Positions 28,515 through 38,233 of a DNA stretch of 64,000 nt are shown piece by piece (positions within the stretch are counted from its first letter, which is position 1; the number at the start of each line of letters is the position of its first letter). The stretch lies in NCBI RefSeq assembly GCF_000973725.1, contig NZ_CP009621.1, positions 2,694,001 through 2,758,000 of the forward strand, given 5' to 3'. This DNA is from Pontibacter korlensis. Lineage in GTDB: Bacteria > Bacteroidota > Bacteroidia > Cytophagales > Hymenobacteraceae. Under the pieces are notes generated by a model. The model searched no databases. It saw only the letters and a list, made by a program, of their open reading frames with translations, and was not told the DNA's origin. Both the position numbers and the translations under genes were made by a program.

Positions 28515-30167
28515 ATGAATTTTTTCAAGACTACATATACTTCAAAATTAGTTTTTACTGCTCTTGTCATATTTTCTTCTTCCTGCTCTGACGATTACCT
28601 GGAAGAGATGACATATGGGGAAATTTCTCCTTCAGAAATGACAAGCCCGGGTAATGTTGATAGGGCGATCATAGCGGCATACAGCTTGCTAAATGGCCAG
28701 TACGATGCCTCTAGCAGTGCCTTCAATTCACCTGCCTCCAACTGGAGCTTCGGAGATGTGGTTTCAGATGATGCCTATAAAGGAGGTGGCGGTACAGGGG
28801 ACCAGAACAACATCCACCTGATGGAAATATTCAATACGAACCCAACCATTATTGACATTGAGCGAAAATGGGTGGCGCTTTATGAAGGGGTGAAAAGAAC
28901 AAATGAAGCTATGAGGTTGCTTCAGAATTCGCAGGAATACGATGTGGCTCTGAAAGAGAACCGGATGGGAGAATTGTACTTCCTTAGAGGGCACTACTAT
29001 TTTGAGCTCAAAAAAATATATAACACTATACCATACATAGACGAAACAGCTGCAACTGTTAATGACTATGCGGTGTCTCACACCCAATATACCTCTGAGC
29101 AGCTGTGGGATAAAATAGAGGAAAACTTTAGCAACGCTTATGAGAGGCTGCCTAATGATCAGGAGGAGGTGGGACGCCCGAATAAAATGACGGCGAAAGC
29201 TTATCTGGCAAAGACTTACATCTTTCAGGGACAATGGCAGAATGCCTTGGATGCTGCTAATGAAGTTATCAATAGTAACAAGTACAGCCTACTGCCTAAC
29301 TTCAGGGATGTCTTTCTTCCTGAAAATGATAACAGCTCTGAGATAATATTTGCTGTTCAGCACTCGGTACTTGATGGAGCCCCTGATAACTATAATGGTA
29401 GTATAGGTGATCGTTTGTCTGCTCCTGGTGGTCCTTTCTATTCACAGTATGGCTTTCACCGCCCGTCTCAAAACCTTGTCAATGCATACAAAACGAACGC
29501 TATCGGAATGCCGGTATTGGATAATAAGAACCTTGCCGAAGCAGATTTTGTAGATCCAAGGTTGGACCATACAGTAGGAAGACCAGGTATACCCTATCTG
29601 GATTTGGGCGTGTTGTATGAGGCAAGCTGGGCACGAGACCTTTCAACCTATGGGCCTTTTGCACCTAAAAAGCGAATTGTGTCTGCCAACTCTCCTTACC
29701 AGATCAAGACCTGGCCTTACATTAGCGCACTGAATTATTACATAATCCGCTATGCTGACTTGTTGCTATGGAAAGCAGAGGCTTTGGTTGAGCTGGGCGA
29801 CTTGGAAGGAGCAAGAGCTGTTGTGAACCAAGTAAGGGGACGAGCTAAAGACAGCCAGTATGTTATGAACCTGGAAGGAACGACACCAGCCGCCAGTTAC
29901 AGAATTGAAACCTACAATACCCCTTGGACTGATCAGGCCACAGCCCGTGAGGCCGTTCGAACGGAGCGTAGGTTAGAGCTGGCTTTGGAGGGGCACCGTT
30001 TCTTCGATTTGGTACGCTGGGGAGTGGCTGCGGAAACAATCAATGCGTATTTAGAGGTGGAGAAAACCAGGAGAACTCATTTAACTAATGCGAATTTCAT
30101 AGAAGGTACTCACAACTATTTCCCTGTGCCGCAAAAGTATTTGGATTACTTGGCAAGTACTAAGTAA
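28515..30167 (+). CDS. SusD/RagB-family lipoprotein (module 3)
   Basis: This 550-residue lipoprotein has the signal LVIFSSSCSDDYLE (lipidated Cys about 24). Conserved features include KRTNEAMRLLQN, ELYFLRGHYYFELKKIYNTIPY, IIRYADLLLWKAEALVELG and ERRLELALEGHRFFDLVRWG, which together define the RagB/SusD fold. It is the glycan-binding partner of the SusC upstream, only 12 bases away. It is the longest SusD of the window and close to those of polysaccharide loci, consistent with the glycosidase that follows. Confidence 0.95.
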   Translation: MNFFKTTYTSKLVFTALVIFSSSCSDDYLEEMTYGEISPSEMTSPGNVDRAIIAAYSLLNGQYDASSSAFNSPASNWSFGDVVSDDAYKGGGGTGDQNNIHLMEIFNTNPTIIDIERKWVALYEGVKRTNEAMRLLQNSQEYDVALKENRMGELYFLRGHYYFELKKIYNTIPYIDETAATVNDYAVSHTQYTSEQLWDKIEENFSNAYERLPNDQEEVGRPNKMTAKAYLAKTYIFQGQWQNALDAANEVINSNKYSLLPNFRDVFLPENDNSSEIIFAVQHSVLDGAPDNYNGSIGDRLSAPGGPFYSQYGFHRPSQNLVNAYKTNAIGMPVLDNKNLAEADFVDPRLDHTVGRPGIPYLDLGVLYEASWARDLSTYGPFAPKKRIVSANSPYQIKTWPYISALNYYIIRYADLLLWKAEALVELGDLEGARAVVNQVRGRAKDSQYVMNLEGTTPAASYRIETYNTPWTDQATAREAVRTERRLELALEGHRFFDLVRWGVAAETINAYLEVEKTRRTHLTNANFIEGTHNYFPVPQKYLDYLASTK

Positions 30168-30194
30168 TGAGAGTTTAACTATATACAACACACT

Positions 30195-30233
30195 ATACCA
30201 CAGGCAGCCACATTACAAGGCTGCCTGTGGTAT
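30195..30233 (+). terminator. Hairpin between susD and GH92 gene
   Basis: The 15-base stem ATACCACAGGCAGCC (30195-30209) pairs with GGCTGCCTGTGGTAT (30219-30233). It lies 28 bases after the susD stop and ends 21 bases before the mannosidase start, with only a weak T tract. It may attenuate read-through into the enzyme gene. Confidence 0.7.
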
Positions 30234-30254
30234 TTATAACTTTTTATAAACTCA

Positions 30255-32354
30255 ATGCGATTACTAATCCTCTTTTTTATAGTCATCTTGAGTGGCTGCC
30301 AGCAACACATCAATGTTGCACAGCAAAAACAAATGCAGATGGCCGACAAGGGTGCATCTGAAGAAAAAGTAAATGTTTTCCTAGGCTCTTCCGGCGATCA
30401 TGGGCAGCTGTCACCAGCAGCTTCTTACCCCTTCAGTATGCTGAGTATAGGCCCCCAGACTTACCCTGCTACGCATACAGGGTATGAATATCTGGCCAAA
30501 GAGTTTTTGGGTTTTACGCATAGTCGCTTCGAAGGAGTAGGTTGTCTGGGCAGCGGAGGTATTATTTTGGTTAAACCTTTCCTGGGTGATGATCCGGATA
30601 CAACACCATTAATTAAAGCGGAGGAAAACGCAGGGCCTGGATATTATCAGGTAGGTTTCAAGAACAAGATCAAGGCAGAGTTTGCTGTTTACAAGAACAG
30701 TGGTGTACATCATTACCAGTTACCTGTAGGTAAAAAGGGCGTTTACATTGATTTGAGTCATGCTTTTGTAGGAGGCTTTGTGGCAGAAGAACACACTGTT
30801 AGTGGTGATACCTTAAGTGGTTGGATAGAAGCAAAAACCACCTGTAGTGTTGGTATCTACCGCCTTTACTATGCAATGCACTTTAGGCAACCGGTAAAGT
30901 GGGCTACTAGAAATGAGCATGAGCTGATAGCTTCGTTTGCCCCGGATCAACAGGATGTGTATGCAGGGGTAGCTTTCTCATCTGTGGATGTAGCGCATGC
31001 CAAGGCTGCACTAAGTAATGAGCCTTTTGAGCAAGTAAAGCAAAAGAGTATAAGTGGCTGGAATCAGCTATTGAGCCGTATTCAGGTAAAGGGGGACCCT
31101 GAAAGAGAAAAGCTTTTTTATTCCTTGCTTTACCGGGCAGTACAGTCGCCTTATGTAGTTTCGGAGGAGGATGGTACATATCGGGCTATTGATGGCTCTT
31201 TGCAAACCTCCAAAAACACCGTCTATAACGGATGGGCCATCTGGGACAATTACAAAACACAGTTACCCTTGCTATCCTTTGCTTACCCGGAAAGGTTCCA
31301 GGACATAGCTTCCTCTATAGCCAACCTTTATCCTTACGGCAAAAAAGACTTTGCTACTGCACATGAGCCTTCCAACACGGTGCGTACAGAACATGCCATA
31401 GTAGTGCTGCTAGATGCTTATCGCAAAGGGTATAAAATTGATTTTCCATCCATTCTGGATTCACTAAAGCAGGAAGTGGACAAGCTGGATTACTCACATC
31501 CTGATAAAGCATTGGAGTCTTCCTACGATGCCTGGGCTTTGTCGCAGATATTAAAAGAGTTGAATCAGGATAAGCTAAGCGAGAAGTATAAGCAAAAGGC
31601 TTTGGAGTATAAAAGCTATTGGGAGAAAGACTTCAGGGATTTAACCCGAGACGATGTGAACCGCATGTCTGCACGCGGCATGTACCAAGGCACAATCTGG
31701 CAATACAGATGGTCTGTTCCTTTCGATGTGAAAGGGTTAATAGAACTGACAGGAGGGGAACAAACTTTTATAAACCAACTGGACGAGTTCTTTGGAAAAG
31801 ATTTCCATAACCGTGCTAATGAGCCGGATCTTCAGGTGCCACTGCTGTACAATGCTACCTCAGAACCTTGGAAATCGCAGGCCTTAATGCATCAGTTAGC
31901 TGTAGATACTGTTGTGCAGCATTACTTTAATGACAATAGCAGGGGGATTGGCTCTTATATCGGCGTTATCTACAAAAACCAGCCGGAGGCCTATTTAAGA
32001 ACGATGGATGATGATGCTGGAGCTATGTCCTCCTGGTTTGTCTTAACCTCCTTAGGTATACAGCCTGCCTGTGTGGGTTGGCCGGTTTATTACCTGAATG
32101 TACCTCTATTTGAGTCAGCTGAGATAAAGGGGCCCAATGGTAAAGCCTTTACTGTACAGGTAGAGAATTATGCTGATAAGAATTTCTACATCAAACAGGT
32201 AATATTGAACGGAGAAAAACTTGATCGTAACTGGCTGACACATGAGGAGATCATGTCAGGTGGAAAGCTTATTATAACAGCTTCTGATAAGCCGGAGAAA
32301 AGCTGGGGAGTTACGAACAGATGGGTTCCCAGTTTACAACAGCCAGAGCAATAA
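30255..32354 (+). CDS. GH92-family alpha-mannosidase (lipoprotein)
   Basis: This 699-residue exported protein has a lipoprotein signal (FIVILSGCQQ, Cys about 15). GH92 features are GFTHSRFEGVGCLGSGG near the N-terminus, AIWDNYKTQLPLLSFAYPER, EPSNTVRTEHA, the EPDLQVPLLYNATSEPWKSQ segment (family members have HGNEPD) and the acidic catalytic loop near DDDAGAMSSWFVLTSLG. The loop reads MDDD where I recall GNDD in most relatives; the two final aspartates are kept. Known members are calcium-dependent exo-alpha-mannosidases acting mostly on 1,2 linkages. With SusC/SusD upstream it forms a small mannan or N-glycan utilisation module. Linkage specificity is not readable. Confidence 0.88.
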   Translation: MRLLILFFIVILSGCQQHINVAQQKQMQMADKGASEEKVNVFLGSSGDHGQLSPAASYPFSMLSIGPQTYPATHTGYEYLAKEFLGFTHSRFEGVGCLGSGGIILVKPFLGDDPDTTPLIKAEENAGPGYYQVGFKNKIKAEFAVYKNSGVHHYQLPVGKKGVYIDLSHAFVGGFVAEEHTVSGDTLSGWIEAKTTCSVGIYRLYYAMHFRQPVKWATRNEHELIASFAPDQQDVYAGVAFSSVDVAHAKAALSNEPFEQVKQKSISGWNQLLSRIQVKGDPEREKLFYSLLYRAVQSPYVVSEEDGTYRAIDGSLQTSKNTVYNGWAIWDNYKTQLPLLSFAYPERFQDIASSIANLYPYGKKDFATAHEPSNTVRTEHAIVVLLDAYRKGYKIDFPSILDSLKQEVDKLDYSHPDKALESSYDAWALSQILKELNQDKLSEKYKQKALEYKSYWEKDFRDLTRDDVNRMSARGMYQGTIWQYRWSVPFDVKGLIELTGGEQTFINQLDEFFGKDFHNRANEPDLQVPLLYNATSEPWKSQALMHQLAVDTVVQHYFNDNSRGIGSYIGVIYKNQPEAYLRTMDDDAGAMSSWFVLTSLGIQPACVGWPVYYLNVPLFESAEIKGPNGKAFTVQVENYADKNFYIKQVILNGEKLDRNWLTHEEIMSGGKLIITASDKPEKSWGVTNRWVPSLQQPEQ

Positions 32355-32836
32355 CTCTATGAAGAGAAACTTGATGAAGTGTCAAAAGTAAGATGGCCTT
32401 TAAGTCTGGCATTTATGATTGCACCTTTGAAACAGGAGAGGCTTCTGATGAAGAAAATAGTAGGAGGTAAGAGTTTTGTTACTGTACCTCAAGCCCGACT
32501 TCAGTGCGCTCTGAACGGCTGAGGGTGTTTTGACACATGTGTATGCCCCGTGTGTGGTGGCATGTTCATGAAACCTCATCAGTGACAACAGCCTTTGATA
32601 AGTTATTTGCCGCTTATTCTACCACCTGGCTTTTCTTGCGTTAAAGCGTTATTTACTTGAAGACAATTCTGCTCGTGTGTCTGCTTATTGAACATAACAC
32701 CTGATGTGTTGTTTAGAGGAATAGGTTTAAGTCTGCAATCAAGCAGCTAAAGTGCTACGCTAGGGCAAATGTGGTGTAGCATTTTTTTGATAGATTTGAG
32801 CCATCTATTTCATGGACTTATCACGATACAAATATT
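32355..32836. other. Intergenic region with repeat copy B
   Basis: It holds repeat copy B (32484-32626) and no credible gene. Downstream of the core, TTGAACATAACACCTGATG at 32689-32707 resembles the tail of copy E. The region before the PLP gene is AT-rich with no clear promoter. Confidence 0.45.
32484..32626 (+). repeat. Interspersed repeat copy B (143-bp core, no hairpin)
   Basis: The core begins GTACCTCAAGCCCGACTTCA and ends CCGCTTATTCTACCACC. Its length is again 143 bases with no gap against copies A, D and E. It is the most divergent of the four and has no stable hairpin directly upstream. It lies 130 bases after the GH92 stop. Confidence 0.8.
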
Positions 32837-34681
32837 ATGGAAGATAGTAAAGTGCTGAATTATATTGAGGATGTATTAGAAAACATGCCAGCGGACTGGT
32901 TGAGGCTAACAACTCATCGACTGGATATATATAATGAACCATTAGCCAAAACTCAGTTCCTGGAGCAGTTTGAAAGCCTATTTAAAGAGCGTAATGCTGA
33001 GACAGCAACACTCAGTGCTTTACCTACTGCTTACGATTATATCCGATTAGGTCACCCTTTGTCTTCGGTGCTAGAGTGGGCAATTGCCAGCATACACAAC
33101 CTGAAGCCTGAAAATGTAATCAGTTTTTCATCCAGGACAATGCCTGTTTTAGCAGTTCTAAGGAAAAACTTGTTATCTCATAAGAACACCCGAATCGTCT
33201 ATACCGGCGAGCTACCCGCTTTTTTTGATGCTGAAGTACTAGCCTATGTTTATGGGTATAAGTTCGATTTAGAACGTGTTGAGAAGCTGGAAGAGGTTTC
33301 TGAGTTTAACGGTAGTACTATTTTCTTTTCACAGGAAGATGAAGTTGGTCATGCCAACCTCACCCCGAGTATTGACTTCTATGTAAGTGTTCACGCGCAG
33401 CTTGGAAGTATAATATTGGTAAATGGTGAGCAGAATAGCGGTTACATCTCCGAAATACAGCATGTAAGAAGAAGAGAGAGCATTGCCATGACACCGGCCA
33501 ATTGTTTCACTGCCTTGCAGCTGTTAGTAAAAAAGCCTGCTTCTGATCTTGAGAAGCGTGATACCGCGGCTAACAAAGCACAGGTAGTAGATCTAATCAA
33601 AGGTATAACCGGCACAAGTACAAACGCTTTGATTGGTTCTTCTGGGCTATCTATTCAATATGCGATCATGATGGGGCTCGTTCATGATGCCCTAGAAAAG
33701 CACCCAGGGAAAGACATCAGGTTTGTTGTTCCACCAAATTGCTACGGTGGTACAAACGACCAGGCAAGACGAATAGCTGCTATTCTGGACAATGTTGAGG
33801 TGGTGGATTTACTCGTCGATAGAGATTATAATATGGTTCAAAGTATTGACACCGTGCTGGAGAAGATTGCCAGCCAGGATGCTGTGCCTTACATTATCGC
33901 TGAAATTCCAACCAACCCAAGAGTTGAAGTTCCGGATCTTATAAAGTTAAGGGAGGTGCTGAGTAAAGAGCGTAAGACGGCAAGCGGAGAAACTGCTGTT
34001 GATCCGGTGTTTATTCTGGATCAAACCTTCTGCCCGAATTATCAATTTGTAAGCAAAGACGGGATTCTCTCAACGATCAGAACCATTTCATACGTGAGCG
34101 GATCGAAGTTTCCAAGTGGCGGAAAGGCTACAGCCGGTTACTGTGTAGCCAACACAAAAGCTGAAGCCTTGCTGGAAAAAATAGATCAGCACCTGAGGCT
34201 TTGCGACAACGAGGCGACCGACCTTCAGATGGAAATACTGGCAGAACAGCTGCCTTCCATGAACCAGAGGATTGCAGACGCCTACCGAAATACGCGTGAG
34301 TTTGTAAACTTCATAAAGGAAACGCTACCGGAGGCGAAGATCAATTTTGTTTCAGAAGAACTGGCAGAAGAAGGATTTACGCCATCCGTTTTTTCACTGG
34401 ATCTTCCTACAAAGGGAAATACGGATGAAGAAAGGGAATCTTATAAGAGAGCGTTGAATGATAAATTGATCAATATGATGATCGGGGAAATCCCTCATGA
34501 AAGTAAATACTGTGTGAGCTATGGGCAGTTAAAAGGAAGTTACTGGACCATACCTGCCACCTCCACACAGGGAACAACCAAAGAAGCCGACAAAGATTAT
34601 ATTGCCCGGGTATCACTGTCCCCAAACATGGATCTTGAGCTTCATAAAAAAGTTTTCAAGGATTTTGTAGAGCAAATCTAA
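32837..34681 (+). CDS. PLP-dependent Cys/Met-metabolism-type enzyme
   Basis: This 614-residue cytosolic protein has no signal peptide. The C-terminal two thirds have the fold of the cystathionine gamma-synthase/beta-lyase group of PLP enzymes: SSGLSIQYAIMMGLVHDAL, VVPPNCYGGTNDQARR, the strand VFILDQTFCPN with the PLP-binding aspartate, and the Schiff-base lysine in SGSKFPSGGKA (about Lys424). An N-terminal part of some 200 residues is extra compared with the usual 380-400-residue enzymes. Relatives make or break C-S bonds; the exact reaction is unknown. It stands alone between repeat copies B and C and has no obvious link to phosphate or glycan uptake. Confidence 0.75.
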   Translation: MEDSKVLNYIEDVLENMPADWLRLTTHRLDIYNEPLAKTQFLEQFESLFKERNAETATLSALPTAYDYIRLGHPLSSVLEWAIASIHNLKPENVISFSSRTMPVLAVLRKNLLSHKNTRIVYTGELPAFFDAEVLAYVYGYKFDLERVEKLEEVSEFNGSTIFFSQEDEVGHANLTPSIDFYVSVHAQLGSIILVNGEQNSGYISEIQHVRRRESIAMTPANCFTALQLLVKKPASDLEKRDTAANKAQVVDLIKGITGTSTNALIGSSGLSIQYAIMMGLVHDALEKHPGKDIRFVVPPNCYGGTNDQARRIAAILDNVEVVDLLVDRDYNMVQSIDTVLEKIASQDAVPYIIAEIPTNPRVEVPDLIKLREVLSKERKTASGETAVDPVFILDQTFCPNYQFVSKDGILSTIRTISYVSGSKFPSGGKATAGYCVANTKAEALLEKIDQHLRLCDNEATDLQMEILAEQLPSMNQRIADAYRNTREFVNFIKETLPEAKINFVSEELAEEGFTPSVFSLDLPTKGNTDEERESYKRALNDKLINMMIGEIPHESKYCVSYGQLKGSYWTIPATSTQGTTKEADKDYIARVSLSPNMDLELHKKVFKDFVEQI

Positions 34682-34766
34682 GGCTGATGGAGGTGCACTA
34701 AAGTCAATTGAAATGTGCCCTAGCTTAGCTATTGGGTAAAGTTATCTATTCATTCCGTTACCTGAA

Positions 34767-34810
34767 AACAGAAAGCCCTTGCAAACTAATACTTGCAAGG
34801 GCTTTCTGTT
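34767..34810 (+). terminator. Terminator hairpin after PLP gene, preceding repeat copy C
   Basis: The 18-base perfect stem AACAGAAAGCCCTTGCAA (34767-34784) pairs with TTGCAAGGGCTTTCTGTT (34793-34810) around an 8-base loop. It lies 86 bases after the PLP gene and 3 bases before the repeat core. Confidence 0.85.
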
Positions 34811-34813
34811 TCT

Positions 34814-34943
34814 GTACCTTGAACCGGACTTCAGTGGGTTCTTAACAGCTGCGAGTGATTTATAAAGTGTGTACAGCGTGTATAGCACATTAGTGATAGA
34901 TGTTCATCGGTTTTAACAGGTTTTAAAAGAAATTTTGCACCAC
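34814..34943 (+). repeat. Interspersed repeat copy C (diverged, 3' deletion)
   Basis: It starts GTACCTTGAACCGGACTTCA and matches the other cores well for the first half. It then diverges and lacks about 13 bases at the GCCACC doublet. The sequence that follows (TTTGAAGACCTTAAAAGAGCA, cut here into GACCTTAAAAGAGC and GCATAAGCAGCCT) matches the tail of copy A, so copies A and C form a subfamily. Confidence 0.75.
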
Positions 34944-35335
34944 ATCTTTGAAGACCTTAAAAGAGCAGTAATACACTTGAGCATGGCATAAGCAGCCTGA
35001 ATAAGCAACAGGATTTTGTACGATACTTTATAAGAAGTATTCAGCAGCAGATAAAGTATATAAAATCCAAATGAGGTATGTTGAAGGTTGATACTGGGCT
35101 TCCCTACCTTTTCAAAGTCGCTCATGCTTAAAGAAAATAGAGAGTGGTTGTGTGTTGTGTAGTAACTAACATATAAATGCTTAAGTTTTTACAAGTAGCT
35201 GTGATGTTCGTGAACATTATCTACATAGTATTAAGATAACTTAATATTACCTCTTTAGTAAAGTCCTATTAAACTTCAGGAAACATTGGAGACCTAGCTT
35301 TGTGGACTCAAACAATACTACAAACACAAACACAA

Positions 35336-38221
35336 ATGCGAAGGTTTTACTTATCACTTACATTGTCATTTCTCCTGATGGCAATCATGCCACATGTGCT
35401 TTGGGCACAAACTGCCATCACAGGTAATGTAAAGGATCGGCTAACAGGTATAGCATTACCTGGAGTAAGTTTAGCGATCACAGGTACTACTTCAGGTACT
35501 ATAACGGCATCAGATGGATCGTTTTCTCTTCGATTCCCGCAGGATAAGAGTGAGGTTACGCTGGTAGTGCGATTCTTAGGTTATAAACAGCAGCAACTAA
35601 CTCTGTCAAAGGATGAGGCATCCAAACCCCTCCTGATTATGCTTGAAGAAGATAGGATGCGGCTTGATGAGGTTGTGGTTACAGGGCAGGGAATGAGCAT
35701 AAGCAAAAGGCGCTTGTCTACCGATGTAGTTAGTATAGGCGAAAAAGAACTGCAGGACGTGCCAGCCACCCGTATCGATCAGTTGCTACAAGCCAAGCTA
35801 CCAAATGCCCAGATAAAACTGACTGGTGGTCAGGCTGGGGCCAGTTCTATGGTTCGATCAAGAGGTATAAACTCTGCTTTTATCAATTCTACTCCTATTA
35901 TTTATGTAGATGGTGTACGAATGGATAATCTCAACACCAGAGCAGCCATTGGGGGAGGTAGTGCTCAGGGAGCTGCTATTAGTGCCATTGCTGACATACC
36001 AATGGACAATATTGAAAGAATAGAATTCATTAATGGTGGTGCTGCCACAACTTTATATGGTTCTGATGCTGCCAACGGTGTTATCCAGATTATTACTAAA
36101 AAAGGAGGCTCAGAAAGGACAGAATTAACACTGGACACCCAGATGGGAGTAGAGACTCCCACAACCGACTTTTTATTTTTTGATCGCACCAAAGATCTGT
36201 TGTTCCAGAACGGTTTTTACCAAAAGCACAATGTTGGTTTGAGTGGCGGTCAGGGAGGCTTTGGCTACAGCTTTTCAGGTGGATATACTAAAAGTACAGG
36301 TGTACAAATATTTGATAACAACAGCAATGAACGGATTGATTTACGCACAGGCTTTCGGGCAGGATTAGGTGATAAGCTTACTTATGAGAGTTCGTTTAGC
36401 TATATAAACAACAGCTATAAGCGTAACCGCAATGGTAACCAGGGGGGGTATACGGCCCTATGGTTTGCTGAGAGTGGTGCATCTGCCATCACTGGACCAA
36501 AGTTCAACCCAGACATAGACGCTCAGACTCCAGAAGAGTTTGAGCAGATGAAAGAATATGTGGCCGAAGCGGAGCGACTGCAAAACAATAAGATTAGGGT
36601 TAACCGTTTTCAAACTTCACAAATCTTCCGGTATAACCCTTTAGATAATTTAGTTTTCAAGGCAGCTGGTGGTGTTGACTACCGTGTGCAGAATGATAAA
36701 GTGGTTCAGACAAACCAGTACCTGTCGCATACAGGAGGAAAGCCTGTTGATAACCAAGGGAGCATCGCAAACTACGACCGTAAGTTTTTAGGTCTAACTT
36801 TTGAACTGAATGGTCAGTATGAGTTTAGAACTGACAATTTCTCTTTTGTAACCACAGTTGGAGGGCAGCTTTTCCGAAACGAGGATTTTCAGGTAGCATA
36901 CCGAGGCGAGAACATTCGAGATGGTGCCCTTACAATAAGTGGTGCCGCCATCAGAACAAGTGACGAATACATCACGGAGGTAGTAAACTACGGTATCTAT
37001 GTGCAGGAAAACATTGGCTTTAAAGATAAAGCTTTTATTGATCTGGGAGTAAGAGGTGACGGTAACTCTGCGTTTGGAAAGAATATCGGTACACAATATT
37101 ACCCTAAGGTTGGTTTCTCCTACATACCTAGTGCTGAGCCATACTTCGACAGAATAGCTTCCGTGATTTCTTCTGCAAAAGTGCGTGGTAACTATGGTAT
37201 TGCCGGTAATTTTCCTACTCCGTTTGCTAACGACAGAACCATATCGTTTACAGGTTTCCTGGGGGAGCAGGCTGCTTATTTCGGTCAGCCAGGTAACACA
37301 GAACTTAAGCCAGAAAGAGTGGCTACTTTTGAGTCAGGCATTGACTTGGGCTTATGGGGAGACCGCGTAATATTCTCGGGCGGGTACTATCATTCCATCA
37401 CCAGCGATGCCTTGTTTATGGTTCCACCAGCACCCTCTACTGGCGAGTCTAACCAGCTAAGAAACATAGGTAAGATCAGAAACAAAGGCTTTGAATTTAA
37501 AGCTACTGTTGTACCAGTTGAAACTCCTGACTTTACCTTGAGTGCTTCTGCCTCACTTAATACATTGGATAATAAAGTGATAAGCTCAGGAGGTGCGGCA
37601 CCATTCAACATCAACGGCTTTAGCGCCAGAACCATCCAAACAGTAGTGCAGGAGGGATACCCGATCGGCTTCCTGAGAGGAAATTATGGCTACTTTAATG
37701 CCGAGGGAATACTGGAAAGAACAGAAGCACAGCAGTACCTTGGCACTACCATTCCTGACCTTTTCGGTAATTTAGGTATCAACCTTCGCTACAAGAGCCT
37801 TACATTTTTTGCGAACGCAGATTACCAGAAAGGGGCCTACGCTAGTTCTTTCGACAGACAATTCCGCTTTAACTATGGTGCCAGCAACGAAGGAATTCCG
37901 CAGGCAGAGATTGATGCAAATAAGCGTACTAACTGGCTGAATTTTACAAATATGTTTGTAGAGAAGACAGATTACCTGAAAGTACGAACCATAGGTATGA
38001 ATTACTCAATAAAGCCTCAACTATGGAATGGCGTGGTGAAGAATGTGTCCATTGGCTTCACTGCTGTTAACCCACTCAATTTTGCATCCTCAAGCTTTGA
38101 CCCGGAGACAACCATTAGTGGAAGCGCCCAAGGACAGGGAGGAGCTACAACAGGTGGTATCTCTTATGCTACCTACTCTGCACCACGTCAGTTCCTGGGC
38201 TCATTAAGGCTTAATTTCTAA
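35336..38221 (+). CDS. SusC/RagA-family TonB-dependent receptor (module 4)
   Basis: This is a 961-residue receptor from ATG 35336, where MRRFYLSLTLSFLLMAIMPH forms a proper signal peptide ending LWAQ; the open frame upstream has only a TTG. A carboxypeptidase-regulatory-like domain spans about 26-105 (ITGNVKDRLTGIALPGVSLA). The plug runs to about 258 (EVVVTGQGMSISKRRLSTD, then YGSDAANGVIQIITKKGG), and the barrel ends with RLNF. It is the shortest SusC here, has no STN domain and belongs to a clade distinct from modules 1, 3 and 5. Its SusD-like partner follows 12 bases later. Confidence 0.93.
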   Translation: MRRFYLSLTLSFLLMAIMPHVLWAQTAITGNVKDRLTGIALPGVSLAITGTTSGTITASDGSFSLRFPQDKSEVTLVVRFLGYKQQQLTLSKDEASKPLLIMLEEDRMRLDEVVVTGQGMSISKRRLSTDVVSIGEKELQDVPATRIDQLLQAKLPNAQIKLTGGQAGASSMVRSRGINSAFINSTPIIYVDGVRMDNLNTRAAIGGGSAQGAAISAIADIPMDNIERIEFINGGAATTLYGSDAANGVIQIITKKGGSERTELTLDTQMGVETPTTDFLFFDRTKDLLFQNGFYQKHNVGLSGGQGGFGYSFSGGYTKSTGVQIFDNNSNERIDLRTGFRAGLGDKLTYESSFSYINNSYKRNRNGNQGGYTALWFAESGASAITGPKFNPDIDAQTPEEFEQMKEYVAEAERLQNNKIRVNRFQTSQIFRYNPLDNLVFKAAGGVDYRVQNDKVVQTNQYLSHTGGKPVDNQGSIANYDRKFLGLTFELNGQYEFRTDNFSFVTTVGGQLFRNEDFQVAYRGENIRDGALTISGAAIRTSDEYITEVVNYGIYVQENIGFKDKAFIDLGVRGDGNSAFGKNIGTQYYPKVGFSYIPSAEPYFDRIASVISSAKVRGNYGIAGNFPTPFANDRTISFTGFLGEQAAYFGQPGNTELKPERVATFESGIDLGLWGDRVIFSGGYYHSITSDALFMVPPAPSTGESNQLRNIGKIRNKGFEFKATVVPVETPDFTLSASASLNTLDNKVISSGGAAPFNINGFSARTIQTVVQEGYPIGFLRGNYGYFNAEGILERTEAQQYLGTTIPDLFGNLGINLRYKSLTFFANADYQKGAYASSFDRQFRFNYGASNEGIPQAEIDANKRTNWLNFTNMFVEKTDYLKVRTIGMNYSIKPQLWNGVVKNVSIGFTAVNPLNFASSSFDPETTISGSAQGQGGATTGGISYATYSAPRQFLGSLRLNF

Positions 38222-38233
38222 TTCTGATCACTC

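Larger units (their letters stand above)
34682..35335. other. Intergenic region with repeat copy C
   Basis: A hairpin (34767-34810), repeat copy C and the extended tail shared with copy A (to about 35009) occupy the first half. From 35100 to 35335 the DNA is AT-rich and should carry the promoter of module 4. I find no gene. Confidence 0.45.
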
